A stretch of 64,000 nucleotides of DNA from Bicyclus anynana. Taxonomy: Eukaryota; Arthropoda; Insecta; Lepidoptera; Nymphalidae. Below the pieces are notes generated by a model. That model was not told where the DNA came from and searched no databases. It worked only from the letters and a program-made list of their open reading frames with translations. Location of the stretch: assembly GCF_947172395.1 (NCBI RefSeq), contig NC_069105.1, forward strand, positions 682,001-746,000. The letters are read 5' to 3'. How positions within the stretch are numbered: the first letter of the stretch is position 1; each line of letters starts with the position of its first letter. Positions 10,990 through 22,033 of this stretch are shown here, one piece after another. The translations under genes were made by a program, and so were the position numbers.

Positions 10990-11302
10990 TTAGAGCAGTG
11001 ATAGCCCAGTGGATATGACCTCTGCCTCCGATTCCGGAGGGTGTGGGTTCGAATCCGGTCCGGGGCACGCACCTCCAACTTTTCAGTTGTGTGCATTTTA
11101 AGAAATTAAATATCACGTGTCTCAATCGGTGAAGGAAAACATCGTGAGAAAACCTGCAAACCAGAGAATTATCTTAATTCTCTGCGTGTGTGAAGTCTGC
11201 CAATCCGCATTCGGCCAGCGTGGTGGACTATTGGCCTAACCCCTCTCATTCTGAGAGGAGACTCGAGCTCAGCAGTGAGCCGAATATGGGTTGATGACGA
11301 CG
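10990..11302 (+). mobile_element. SINE-A copy, full length
   Basis: Complete, with box A, box B and a GATGACGACG tail, and flanked by the 11-bp target duplication ACAGGTTAATC at 10979..10989 and 11303..11313. It is one of the best-preserved copies here. Confidence 0.92.
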
Positions 11303-11594
11303 ACAGGTTAATCCTGCGTTTGTTTGAGTGCGATTTCACCTGATTTTGAGTGACGAAGCTTAGTTTTTTTTATTGAGAAAGAATACACTATGGATCTTCA
11401 CTAACTTAAACTATAACTATACAAAACATTTCGAAGTGGCAAGAATACTGGTTGCATATCCGAGTTGAACAGCCAAGCTGATCCTTTGCGCAAAAAAAGA
11501 GCCAGCCATTTTCAACATCGAGCCATAGACATTAGTTTTTTTTTTAAGTCATCACCACCAGTGAAATAATTTTAAGATTTTTTTGGCTTGATTG
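11303..11594. other. No gene recognised
   Basis: Unique-looking spacer. Confidence 0.3.
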
Positions 11595-11738
11595 TTGCGA
11601 TTTAACTCAAAAACTACTGGAGCGATTAAAAAAAATCACCATTATAAAGTTGCATCTTCACAGAGTAACAGGCTATATTTTAACCCTGTATTCCTACAGG
11701 AATGGGAACAACGCGGGCGAAAGCGCGGGTGTTTGCTA
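11595..11738 (+). mobile_element. Helitron 3' part
   Basis: The shared core AACTACTGGAGCGATT, the phrase TATTCCTACAGGAATGGGAAC and a GCGGGCGAAAGCGCGGGTGT end near GCTAAAC show a Hel-type copy whose 5' end and CTAG are degraded. Confidence 0.55.
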
Positions 11739-11775
11739 AACTTAGATACATTTAGTCGACAGAATCAGATTCACA

Positions 11776-11952
11776 CGGGTCTCAGCTGAAAATCAGCGCC
11801 GTGTGTTATGCTTGTATATAGTACACGGCATATGCTGAGCTGTACACCCTTTCTTTTTTAAGGGTTACAGACAGACATGCTGTTTTTAGTTAAGGATACT
11901 GTTTGTAACTTTTAAATTTGAATAAATTTATTTTCTTTCTTTCTTTCTTTAT
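11776..11952 (+). repeat. Interspersed repeat with TTTC tail, copy 1
   Basis: ACGGGTCTCAGCTGAAAATC through GTGAATAAA-like sequence to a (TTTC)n tail is shared with 62283..62458. The polyadenylation-like end plus simple-repeat tail suggest a non-LTR retroelement 3' end of unknown class. Confidence 0.6.
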
Positions 11953-13383
11953 TCATATAAAGCTTTGAATTACACACGTCATAAACTAATAAGCAAATAA
12001 GTTAATTTATGAACCTATAGCACTAAACGTGACATTACCACACAATATACAATATTAATAAATGAATTAAGACTGAATTCTGTTTGTACGTTTTATTAAA
12101 TCAAGAATCAAGAGAGGAGCGAAAATTATGGACCAAGAGCCTGCTATAGCGAGACATACCGCATTTAAATGATAGTTTGGAGTGCCAAGCCAATCATGGG
12201 CTTAATGGTTGGCAGGTTTTAAACGTTCAGACCCTCAACAAAGCGTATAAAGCGATTTTTTTTTATATTTTCCTCGGAATGATATAGGAAATCATGCAAC
12301 CCTTCAATAAACACCGTTAAGGATTTTTAATAGAGTTTTTCAATATTGATTTTTATTCTAACAAAAAAACCCACCTTAGGGCAATTTAGCCGTACCATAC
12401 CATGGTGAAAAACTACTAAAGCATTGATTTTGTACTTAGTAATTATTTTAGAATATTTTGTTTCAGCTATTGAAACTTTAATTTTTGCTTCTACAAAGTA
12501 AGTTATTTCCAAAAAAATTGTCTCATTATTTTTTTACTTTACACGATTTTTTTGTACTTTTAAAATGTCACAGTGAAAATAAATTGTACTAGCCAAAGTT
12601 GTACTTCTAGCTTAAAAATATGTTCATTTAATAAGAATAATATAAAAAAGTGCATGAGTACTTTTTTACTCTCATTTATTTATTCGTCCTTTTTTATTTT
12701 TAACAATGTTAATATAAAAATATAATACAAAACACTACTAAAAAAATACAATTACATTAATACATTACATTTTTTTTAAAACGCGTCAAATTGCTATTTT
12801 CGCTCTGAAAGGGGTTGATTATGTAAAATCGTTACCTATTTATTAAAATTTATTCCTGTCACTTGAATAACAAAAGAATTTACATTGAATCAAAATACAA
12901 GTAGTTTAAAATGACAAACTTACATGGAAAGTGTAATCAGTAGATATTTAAAATATTTTTTGGTTACTGAATTTAACTAGGAAACCATAACACCCCGCCC
13001 GTCCGTTCGTCTCTATTAGAGATTAAATCTTATTATATCCAGTAATATAGTCCATGGAAACCTTAAAACCTGCTTCCAAAGTCACCACTACCAATTAGGA
13101 TAGTTGTCAAACTTTCAACCTTATTTTTTAACAATGTAGATACAAAGGCAAAACAGTCATAAAATGAAGAAAGTCCGGCTAACACAGGCCCATTACGAAA
13201 ATATAAGATAAACGCGTACGATGAGGGCGGCTGTATAATTATTTAATACCTTGTAATATTATATTATACGATAATTTTCCATTGCCCTCGGGGTATAATT
13301 AAATTCATAGTATATTAAATAGGCGGAGATTTCGTTGACTTATTGCTTCTACGTGTTACAAGTCTACGGTAATAAAAAACTAA
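11953..13383. other. Long AT-rich stretch without recognised features
   Basis: A 61-codon minus ORF at 12327..12512 shows no motif. Homopolymer runs are frequent. No repeat in the window matches it. Confidence 0.45.
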
Positions 13384-13545
13384 TACCGAGCGTGTGGGTC
13401 ACTTAATGTTAAGTGATTATCCAATGGTTTTAGGTTCGAGTCCTGGGCTACAAATTTTCTTCCAAGATGTTCTTAGTAAATATTCCCAACTACCGTACGT
13501 AGGGAAGTTAGTAGGGGAGAGGTGGTATGAAAGGGACACGTATTG
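13384..13545 (+). mobile_element. SINE-E copy, diverged
   Basis: A tRNA-like head with box B AGGTTCGAGTCCTGGGC is followed by CAAATTTTCTTCCAAGATGT. It resembles the copy at 44298..44610 in layout. Box A is poor. Confidence 0.45.
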
Positions 13546-14397
13546 AAAGGGACGATTCGGAAATTACCGGTAAAATAAAAACATTTTTACTACTCTTGCT
13601 CAAAAACACTGTCATATTACCACTCCACAGCGGGGCTAAACAAGCATATTAGCCTCTAGGGGCTAAAGTAATTTTGTTTTTTTAATTCTTGTCTGTTACG
13701 AGTACTAGCCTACTATAAAACGGAGGAGTTTTTTTCGAAAATTGAATCATTATAGGTAAGGCTCTGATTGTTTTGAAAAATAAATAAAAAACTTTAAATT
13801 GCAAATAAATGCAGCGTTCTTGTCTGTGGAATGCGTTCATTTTTTTATTTAATTTTTATTGAAGACATGGGACATCCTTTACGGTGTAATACCTTTGCCT
13901 TTTTCTCATGTGAAGAAAATAAGATTAAAAAGCGAGAATTTAAAAAAACAAATAATACACACTTGATTTATTTCAGAAAATAATTGTAAATTTGTGACCG
14001 TAAGTTTCATATATTTCAACATTAATTGTTATTGGTGTCTTCATCTACTGAGAATGGTGATCCTAATTTGGAGATGGATGTAATTTTCAATCTGTTACCA
14101 TCAAAGTCCAGCCGCATTTACTTAAATACTTACCTACGAAAAATTTAATAAGTGAAGAAAACAACAACAAATGAATTCACTTACGAAAGGAGTTTTTTAA
14201 ACTATTATCTCCCACGTTTACGTCATATACTCGTTATTCATCTTCACAGTAGTCGGAAATTATGTTACCGGGTAAAAGCATCTCCCATAATATCCAAAAT
14301 TGTAGACTTTGTACATTTAATTTTCAATTAAAAAAAACATTGAATATTGAACTAAACAATTTTATTTTCTCGCATTCGTAGTGAAAAGCAGAGTGTA
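13546..14397. other. AT-rich sequence, nothing recognised
   Basis: It contains a GGGGCTAA motif pair near 13634 and 13657 that echoes the ends of the element at 14398, but no complete copy. Confidence 0.35.
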
Positions 14398-14512
14398 ACA
14401 CGCGGGGCTAAACCCATTATATACTCGGTTTCTATTTAGGCGGCCCTCGACTTACGTCTCAGGCCCTAAAAATACCTCGTATATAATGGGTGTTTTTAGC
14501 CCCTTGTATAAC
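14398..14512. mobile_element. Small inverted-repeat element (MITE-like)
   Basis: The left side GGGGCTAAACCCATTATATAC and the right side GTATATAATGGGTG...TTTTAGCCCC form imperfect inverted ends of about 25 bp around a 60-bp middle. No clear target duplication was found. Confidence 0.5.
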
Positions 14513-14626
14513 AATCTACTATTTAGAAACAGCACTACTAATGTTGCATGGCAACTTCAACGCCAATTCGTTCGTGGCTAATTTCATACGCCTTTGAAAA
14601 ATACGGTACTACGGTACGGCTACGGT

Positions 14627-15380
14627 CATCATCATCATATCAGCCGATGGACGTCCACTGCAGGACATAGGCCTTTTGTAGGGACTTCCAAACATCACGA
14701 TACTGAGCCACCTGCATCCAGCGAATCCCTGCGACTCGCTTGATGTCGTCAGTCCACCTGGTGGGGGGTCGGCCAACACTGCGCTTACTAGTGCGGGGTC
14801 GCCATTCCAGCACTTTGGGACCCCAACGTCCATCGGCTCTTCGCACTATGTGCCCCGCCCATTGCCACTTCAGCTTCGCAACTCGTTGAGCTATGTCGGT
14901 GACTTTGGTTCTTCTGCGGATCTCCTCATTTCTGATTCGATCACGCAGAGATACTCCTAACATAGCTCGTCCCATCGCCCGCTGTGTGACTCTGAGCCTT
15001 CTTATGAGGCCCATAGTTAGCGACCAAGTCTCGGAACCATAGGTCATCACTGGCAACACGCACTGTTCGAAGTCTTTTGTCTTCAGGCACTGAGGAATTA
15101 CGGACGAAAAGATGTCGCGAAGTTTCCCGAATGCAGCCCAGCCGAGTTGGATTCGACGGTTCACCTCTTTCTCGAAATTGGACCTACCTAACTGGATCAT
15201 ATGTCCTAGGTATATGTATTCGTCTACAATTTCGAGTGCAGCGTTCTCAACTATAACTGGGTGGAGCGATACATGAGCATTACACATTATTTTTGTTTTG
15301 CCCATGTTCATTTTCAGGCCCACCTGTTGAGAAACGCTGCTGACCTTAGTACCATGCTCAATGACCTCAGCAGCGTTTCA
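14627..15380 (-). mobile_element. RTE-1 LINE, 5'-truncated, well preserved
   Basis: The minus strand is open for the C-terminal part of an RTE-type reverse transcriptase, about 245 codons from NAAEVIEHG to the stop. It passes GLKMNMGKTKIM, YIYLGHMIQL, YGSETWSL and RIRNEEIRRRTKVTDIAQRV, and the tail is CAT-repeat. The catalytic FADD region and endonuclease are missing. An 11-bp target duplication ACGGCTACGGT flanks it exactly (14616..14626 and 15381..15391). This fits a recent target-primed insertion that stopped early. Confidence 0.92.
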
Positions 15381-15468
15381 ACGGCTACGGTATTGAAAAG
15401 TATTTTTTCTGTGATAATTGTGTAACGTGTTATCGAGTGCTGCGATATATTTATTTATGTTTTAATTA

Positions 15469-15547
15469 TCTCCGTGAGTGATGGTCGGGGTTCCGTGATG
15501 GAAACGTGCGAGTGCTGTGACCTAATTAATGAAATTAATTGAAGATT
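15469..15547. repeat. Low-copy repeat, shorter copy
   Basis: Matches 10856..10966 with an internal deletion between GGAAACG and TGCGAGTGCTGTGACC. Confidence 0.7.
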
Positions 15548-15597
15548 GAAATAGAATTGAAATCAAAAACATCCCTTTCATGCCACCTCTCCCCTAG

Positions 15598-15795
15598 TGT
15601 TACATCTCCGTGCCAAGGTGCTGGAATGGCGACCCCGCACAGGAAAGCGCAGTGTTGGTCGACACCCCACTAGGTGGACCGAGGATATCAAGCGGGTTGC
15701 AGGGAGCCTCTGAATGCTGGCGGCTCGAGACCGTTGTGCTTGGAGGTCCATGCAAGAGGCCTATGTCCAGCTGTCTATCGGCTGATAAGGTAAGG
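15598..15795 (+). mobile_element. RTE-1 3' fragment
   Basis: Carries the last part of the coding region (AAGGTGCTGGAATGGCGACC...GAGGCCTATGTCCAG) and TCGGCTGATAA, frameshifted. Opposite strand to the copy at 14627. Confidence 0.8.
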
Positions 15796-16110
15796 TACCC
15801 AGAACATGAGCCACCAGGATTCGTAGCTGAGTTACACGAGATATAAATTAATCTGAAATTGTACGATACATGATTTGTATAATCAAACATCTAAATTGAA
15901 CATTTCGAAATAATTACAGCAATTACGTATTCACAATATTGAATATCACAGATGAGTTTCGGATATCGCGATACCAATCTTAATTGTGTTGAATTAAATT
16001 GCACGAAATCGTCCAACCGAAATTTCAATCATTACAAAACGATCTTCCATTAAAACGGGCATATTGTAGTCAAAATTTACAAACAAAGAAATAAATATTG
16101 AATTTTAATC
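15796..16110. promoter_or_regulatory. Upstream region of the peptide ORF
   Basis: AT-rich sequence with no repeat match. No canonical TATA box with good spacing is obvious. A leader exon joined by splicing, for example at ATATTGTAG near 16067, is possible but not shown. Confidence 0.3.
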
Positions 16111-16314
16111 ATGAAGTTAATAACTCTAACGATAAGTTTAATACTTCTGGTATTAATGACGTCATATGTTCTATGTGAAGATGCAACAACCACACCAGCT
16201 ACAACAGCTCAAGAAGAAGAAGAAGAAGAAGCGCCACAGAAGAAGAGTTGCTCTATCTGGTGCTGGATACAGAAGATAGCCATGTTTGTTATCTCACAGC
16301 TGTTGAGTGGTTAG
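16111..16314 (+). CDS. Putative secreted peptide precursor
   Basis: A 67-residue single-exon ORF. Residues 1-22 form a textbook signal peptide (Lys2, a hydrophobic core, cleavage expected after SYVLC). Residues 23-42 are a Thr-rich then poly-Glu acidic spacer. APQKK gives a Lys-Lys site. The rest begins SCSIWCWIQKIAM and is hydrophobic, with a C-x3-C pair and a final Gly before the stop. This order (signal, acidic pro-part, dibasic site, short peptide, C-terminal Gly) is the general plan of processed, amidated peptides such as some antimicrobial or neuropeptide precursors. I do not recognise the family. The start has A at -3. ATTAAA signals follow at 16332 and 16364. A chance ORF is possible but less likely given the composition. 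Confidence 0.6.
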   Translation: MKLITLTISLILLVLMTSYVLCEDATTTPATTAQEEEEEEAPQKKSCSIWCWIQKIAMFVISQLLSG

Positions 16315-16509
16315 TGTCGAAGAAGTTAGAATTAAACGGTGAATGCTGAAACTGTGCCTATAATTAAATCATTTCTGTTTGTTTTTAAATTACCCCCGCA
16401 AATTAATTTGAAAATTAATTTACCCCCCCGTGAACGAATTTTTCAAACCAGTTAAAAGCTCAATGCAAACAAACAAACAAAATCAAATCTTTCCTCTTTA
16501 TAATACTTA

Positions 16510-16702
16510 CTAGCTGATGCCGAAAGGTTTCACCCGCGTGGTTCCCGTTCTCGTGGGAATACCGGGATAATATATAGCCTTCCTCGATAAATGGGCTATC
16601 TAACACTGAAAGAATTTTTCAAATCGGACCAGTACTTCCTGAGATTAGCGCGTTCAATCAATCAAACAAACAAACTCTTCAGCTTTATTATATTAGTATA
16701 GA
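16510..16702 (-). mobile_element. Hel-A Helitron, nearly complete
   Basis: The CTAG end lies at 16510..16513 and the inverse of TCTATACTAATA at the other side, between A and T. The 3' hairpin is altered (CTGATGCCGAAAGG in place of the usual GCGCGG arm). Confidence 0.85.
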
Positions 16703-16975
16703 TTAGTATAGATATTAGTAAGTTTATATTTAATTTTAAGTCAAGAAAAAAGAAAGCGTTAATAAGGAGTTTATCAAAATGGTCCCTAAACGGTACTTTA
16801 GAGGTTTTTAAATAAGCTGAGTGGGTTTTTAGGGACATCGTGATAGGCTTTATTTAGTGAAGAGCCTTTATGGTCGACGAGAGCACTTGTCGATCGGTTC
16901 AAGCGTTTTACAACCATCTCGGCTTAGAACCAATTCTCAAATACTAAATGTTATAACAGAATGGCGAATCAAACT
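16703..16975. other. No gene recognised
   Basis: Unique-looking spacer. Confidence 0.3.
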
Positions 16976-17394
16976 TTGCGTTCCCGTTTACTATAGGCAC
17001 TCATAGTAAGTAATTAGATTAAAGTACTAGAGACCGCTCGTGACTCGGTCTGCGTAAAGTTCTTTTTCTTGAGAATCTATACTAACATTATAAAAAGTTT
17101 GTTTGTTTGATTGAACGCGCTAATCTCAACTACTAGTCCGATTTGAAAAATTCTTTCAGTGTTAGATAGCCAATTTATCGAGAAAGGCTATATATAAGCT
17201 ATATATTATTCCTGTATCTTCAAGAATGGGAATCACGCGGGTGAAACCGCGCGGCGTCAGCTAGTACTAAATTTTTCCCGTTTACTATTATTTTATTTAT
17301 TTTTGTTTATTTTTTTACTCGTAGTAAAAAAATAAATTAAAAGTACTAGAGACGGCTCGTGACTCGGTCTGCGTGAAGTTCTTTTTCATGAGAA
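16976..17394 (+). repeat. Local duplication around a Helitron
   Basis: About 100 bp (TTCCCGTTTACTAT ... AGTACTAGAGACCGCTCGTG ... TTCTTTTTCTTGAGAAT, 16976..17075) recurs at about 17274..17394 with some substitutions and an AT-rich insertion. The Hel-A copy sits exactly between the two units. Confidence 0.8.
17076..17264 (+). mobile_element. Hel-A Helitron, complete ends
   Basis: Starts TCTATACTAACATT and ends GCGCGGCGTCAGCTAG, flanked by A and T as expected for Helitron insertion. No coding capacity. Confidence 0.88.
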
Positions 17395-18924
17395 TTATTT
17401 ATAAAATGAGTTGAAAAAACAGTTAACATGGATTTTTACTAATTTTCTATTTTCATTTTTAAAAAATTTAAATTTCGTTTATTATATGTAGAATGTAACT
17501 TGAAAGACCCATACGGTGAGGATTTCCTCCTATTATTCGGAATTATAGAGCTTATAGACACTACACTACTCCAATATGGATTGGTGGGCGATATTATTGC
17601 TGTTATATACCCTAAATTAAAAAAAAATATATTTGAAGTACCTACTTGTAGCTTATTTTGCGGAACTTTAAATTAACCTTATTGTGCTGAAATAAATACT
17701 AACGATCGAAGTGGTTTTCCAAAGTTTTATTTCACAGAAGCTTTTGTGGAAAATTGCAAAATATAAAAATGTCGTTGTTTATTGCATTCAAATAGACATT
17801 TTGGCTCTAACCAATGACAACTGATGCGGAAATATCATTTTCACTTGATGCAGTCAGCTTTTTGGCTAGGTGCCAATAATATAATCAGTATTAGGGTCAT
17901 AGCTCACTAGAGCCACCATGCACCAGTCGGGTTGGCCTTGATAACGTTACTTCCTTGAAATAACCAGGTTAGGTGATAAAAAATCACTGTTTTTTGACAT
18001 AGTGACTTATGTTTTGTACTATGCACCGAAGTATACATTTACCCTAGTGATTAGTATGAACTCCGTTGGCCACCATTAGGAATCTGCAGCAAATACACTA
18101 TGAAGCTTGTCATTCGGTGTCAAATCGTTGTCGACAGTATTTTACGAGTGTACGTCGTGTTGTCAACGGTGCTCCTCTTGTGGTTAACAAGTTAACCACG
18201 TTTTACAAATTAACGATTAATCGCATGAACATTAAGTCGTCTACAAATTTCTGATTAGTCGTTCAACAATTGTTAGCTACTGACGCATCGATCTTGTAGA
18301 TCAAGTTCCTGGGATGTATTCATCATATTATTGAAATTATTGAATTAAACCTGACAGATTGTCAGTCAATGCTCCTTCCATAAATAAGTACAGTAGGCAT
18401 TTATAGTGTTTGTATCATAAATATTTTGGGAGGTAAGTAATTACAGAATCTTTCGGAATCCGTACGTTGGTAATGCGCAGTTAATGCACGTTTAGACAGT
18501 TTGCGAAAGAGGCGATCCGGCAACACTAAGGAGGGAATGCAAGATTTATCTTTAAAAATCCATACAAAATACTAATTGCATACGACTAGGGTGCTAGGTG
18601 GCTCTAATGAGTTATGTTCTTTAACCAAAAGTTACGATCGAGTCAAAGCTATGAGTATAATTTGGTTTATTTGCCAACGGCATGTAACCTGACAGATAAG
18701 AAAGCTCGGCACAATTCGCCTTCTGCGCTTGATTTTGGCAATTTAATGGCACGGAAAAGAAAAATTCGAGATATCGTTCCACTGATTCACGTGATGAGGC
18801 TAATACGTCAACTTATATACACGGTCCGAACATGTTGAAACTAACACAACCCTGAATATGGATGGATAATGAGTAACATACTTTTGTTTTTTACTAACAT
18901 TTATTTCTCCTTTTTTTTTAATTT
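17395..18924. other. Unique-looking sequence without recognised gene
   Basis: ORFs at 18066..18254 (62 codons) and 18614..18838 (74 codons) have no signal peptide or motif I recognise. GCTCTAGTGAG-like phrases near 17905 and 18600 hint at an unidentified old repeat. Confidence 0.4.
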
Positions 18925-19240
18925 TTAACAATGTTATACATACAAAATATACAAAACACTATTTAAAAACTTATAAAAAAAATTAACCCTCCCGCTGCGT
19001 GTCATTTGATTGCCCAAGCAATTGGTGGTCAGGGCTCCAGAGTGAGGAACCTCCTTACAATACGCGCCGTCTCAAGAATCATTGCCTTCTGTATCCGACT
19101 CTTGATCCAACAGTTAAGTGAAACATTTCTTAAGGTGTTGGTTGAAGCTTTTCGCTATAAGACCATTGACTGAAACAACTATCGGAACAATAATAGTTGA
19201 CTCAACATTCTACATGGAGGTAATCTCGTGAGCGAGGTTT
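18925..19240 (-). pseudogene. R2/R4-type LINE C-terminus, broken
   Basis: One minus-strand frame reads VPIVVSVNGLIAKSFNQHL and, after a frameshift, another reads RIQKAMILETARIVRRFLTL before a stop. This order matches the end of R2/R4-like non-LTR polyproteins (VPVVISATG ... QKAVILGTCRIVRKFL type). The T-rich run at its low-coordinate side is the 3' tail. The remainder of the element is absent. Confidence 0.6.
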
Positions 19241-19552
19241 AAGTATTTTGATACTTACATACTTACTATTATTCAGCCCATTTTTACTACAGTCAAAATG
19301 GGCTTAATACTACCCACTCTAGGGTCATGCCTCCCTCTTTATAGGAGAGAATATTCAGAATTTATAACTAAAGTTAAAGTCAAAATTATTTATTCAATAA
19401 AATCGGTAAAAGATTATTTTGAATCGGTGATAAGTAATAACAACATGGATGAAACTGGAAATTAAAACAAAAAGAAGCCCAAAACAAAATTCATACAGGT
19501 TTTTTATATAGCCAAACCACAGTTTCTTAAATGATTAACATCTTATGTAGTT
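19241..19552. other. No gene recognised
   Basis: Spacer between a LINE relic and a SINE-A fragment. A short CR1-like tail resemblance (AAAGTCAAAATTATTTATTCAAT) is near 19376. Confidence 0.3.
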
Positions 19553-19727
19553 TAAGAAATTAAATATCATGTGTCTCAAACGGTGAAGGTAAAACATCGT
19601 GAGGAAACCTGCTCTGCGTGTGTGAAGTCTGCCAATCCGTATTTGGCCAGCAAGGTGGACTAATTGGCCTAACCCTTCTCATTCTGGGAGGAGACACGAG
19701 CTCAGCAGTGAGCCGGATATGGTTATA
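19553..19727 (+). mobile_element. SINE-A fragment, head missing
   Basis: Body and tail only (TTAAGAAATTAAATATCATG to GAGCCGGATATGG). Confidence 0.75.
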
Positions 19728-19907
19728 AACCAAAGATTTTATAATAGAGGTAATTATATCAATAGCATGTCACAATTGAGACTAACAAAAGGGGCCAATT
19801 GACCGCATTTCATTGAGTCGCATAGTAAACAAAGAATGTTATTTAAAGAAACAATACCTAAATATACCTACATATACAATGTCGAGTTGTGTGTTTAGGA
19901 ACTTCAA
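19728..19907. other. No gene recognised
   Basis: Short spacer. The ORF starting at 19813 runs into the SINE-B and is not a gene. Confidence 0.3.
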
Positions 19908-20228
19908 AAGGCTCCGTGGCGCAGTGGAATGCGTGATGGATTTACAAGACGGAGGTCCTGGGTTCGATCCCCGGCTGGGCCAATTGAGGTTTATTAATTG
20001 GTCCAGGTCTGGCTGGTGGGAGGCTTCGGCCGTGGCTAGTTACCACCCTATCGGCAAAGATGTACCGCCAAGCGATTTAGCGTTCCGGTACGATGCCGTG
20101 TAGAAACCGAAAGGAGTGTGGGTTTTCATCCTCCTCCTGACAAGTTAGCCCGCTTCCATCTTACATTGCATCATCACTTACCATCAGGTGAGATTGTCAA
20201 GGGCTATCTTGTAAAGAATAAAAAAAAG
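19908..20228 (+). mobile_element. SINE-B copy, full length
   Basis: Good head: box A TGGCGCAGTGG and box B GGGTTCGATCCCC, then the full body and an A-rich end AAGAATAAAAAAAAG. Confidence 0.9.
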
Positions 20229-20663
20229 CTCACTTTCTGCGGTGATTTTGTTAGCACGTAATATGTCTATAGTATAAAATGTCGTTGCATAAACAGGAGA
20301 AACTTGCGTTTACACACCACGCTTCTGTACGGAATACGGATCGAAAGGCTTTTGAGATGACTAATTATCTGTAAAAAGGTCTTTAATTAGCACAAAACGT
20401 TACATTTCCATGAATATACTTTGTACGCATTTAAATACAGCAAATTATAACCGCCCTCGTATTCACATATTTCAGCAACGAAGCCTTTGAGCTAAAAATA
20501 CATCAGATTTTCCACTGAAATGTGGTTGTAAGTATTTTTAAATAAATGATTCATGCTTTTCACAAATGTTGTTACATAAATAAAACCAGAAATGTGGCAT
20601 ATATGTGGTTTAAGACATTTATTGTTTTAAAAAGGAATAACTTTTCACGTATTTAAAAGCTAT
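20229..20663. other. No gene recognised
   Basis: AT-rich. The phrase TTTTGTTAGCACGTAATATG near 20247 has a relative near 34249, so an old repeat may lie here. Confidence 0.35.
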
Positions 20664-20970
20664 TGCCGTGATAGCCTAGTGGATATGACCTGCCTCCGAT
20701 TCCGGAGGGTGTGGGCTCGAATCCGGTCCGGGGCATGCACCTCCAACTTTTCAGTTGTGTGCATTTTAAGAAATTAAATATCACGTGTCTCAATCGGTGA
20801 AGGAAAACATCGTGAGGAAACCTGCTTACCAGAGAATTATCTTAATTCTCTGTGTGTGTGAAGTCTGCCAATCCGCATTGGGCCAGCGTGGTGGACTATT
20901 GGCCTTACCCCTCTCATTCTGAGAGGAGATTCGAGGTCAGCAGTGAGCCGAATATGGGTTGATGACGACG
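20664..20970 (+). mobile_element. SINE-A copy, near full length
   Basis: Box A is slightly changed (TAGCCTAGTGG) and box B intact (GCTCGAATCC). CTCTGCC is shortened to TGCC. Ends with GATGACGACG. Confidence 0.88.
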
Positions 20971-21296
20971 AAGTTAATTTTTTTACATTTGTGATGTTCA
21001 TGAAAGTACAAGACCAACGGTTACAATTAAAGTGTTTTACGTTTTGTAATTCGCGTATTGACTGGCAAACTTCGATCCCTCAGATCGAACACGTAGTTAT
21101 GAATAAAGCCTATGCCGCCCACAAATAACGTGGTAAAAGAATTTACAAAATCGGTACAGAAGATCCAGAGATTACACACACCAAACAAACATACAGTTTG
21201 TGCTCGTAGGGGGATAAACTTTACCTCTTCATAATATTATATACATTTGTGAAAATTAGTTATACGATGGAATTGTAAGACAAAGACAGTTAGAAA
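20971..21296. other. Spacer with Hel-D-like fragment
   Basis: AATAACGTGGTAAAAGAATT through AGATCCAGAGATTAC (about 21124..21175) matches the core of the Hel-D type. The remainder is unrecognised. Confidence 0.4.
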
Positions 21297-21496
21297 TCTA
21301 TACTAATATTATAAAGCTGAAGAGTTAGTTTGTTTGTTTGTTTTGAACGCCCTAATCTGAAGAACTACTGGTCCGATTTGAAAAATTCTTTCAGTTTTAG
21401 ATAGCCCATTTATCGAGGAAGGCTATATATATATATTATTCCCGTATTCCTACGGGAACGGGCACCACGCGGGTGAAACCGCGCGGCGTCCGCTAG
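21297..21496 (+). mobile_element. Hel-A Helitron, complete ends
   Basis: TCTATACTAATATTATAAAG to GCGCGGCGTCCGCTAG, flanked by A and T. Confidence 0.9.
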
Positions 21497-22033
21497 TAAA
21501 ATAATACAGGTAAACGTTTGTTATTTCTTTTAACCTTTAAGGCTGTCGCGTGGAAGCCTTTCAATAGAGCTTTTACAGGTAAAAGAAATTCAAAACGACA
21601 GAAATAAAATTAAAATAACTTGGAAAGTTAATTCAAATGCTTTAAATGAACTTTGCACTTTGAACTTTGCACTTTTTAGGTTTGAATGCAGGAGTAGTAA
21701 TAAAACTTAACGCTTTTTTAACATCCTTTAAAAGCTCTCGTGCTTATGAGAGCTTACAATAAATAATAATATATACTCTTGTACTCTGAGTGAACTCACA
21801 AGGATTGCTGAGTGGTGTATTTGTTATAATAAGTAGGTAATATTAATTGTAATGTTTATAGGTAAATAGAATTAAGTTTTAAATTTATAATATAGTACTA
21901 AGCTAGCGAATTAGGTGATACCTGTAAGGCTAGTTGTAAGTTATGATGATAATAAATAAATAAATAAATAATAGTATAAAACATGAATATGAATAGGCGA
22001 AGACTGTTGCTGATATTTTACTCGTAGTAGTGA
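21497..22033. other. No gene recognised
   Basis: AT-rich with an AAAT microsatellite at about 21953..21971. Confidence 0.4.
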
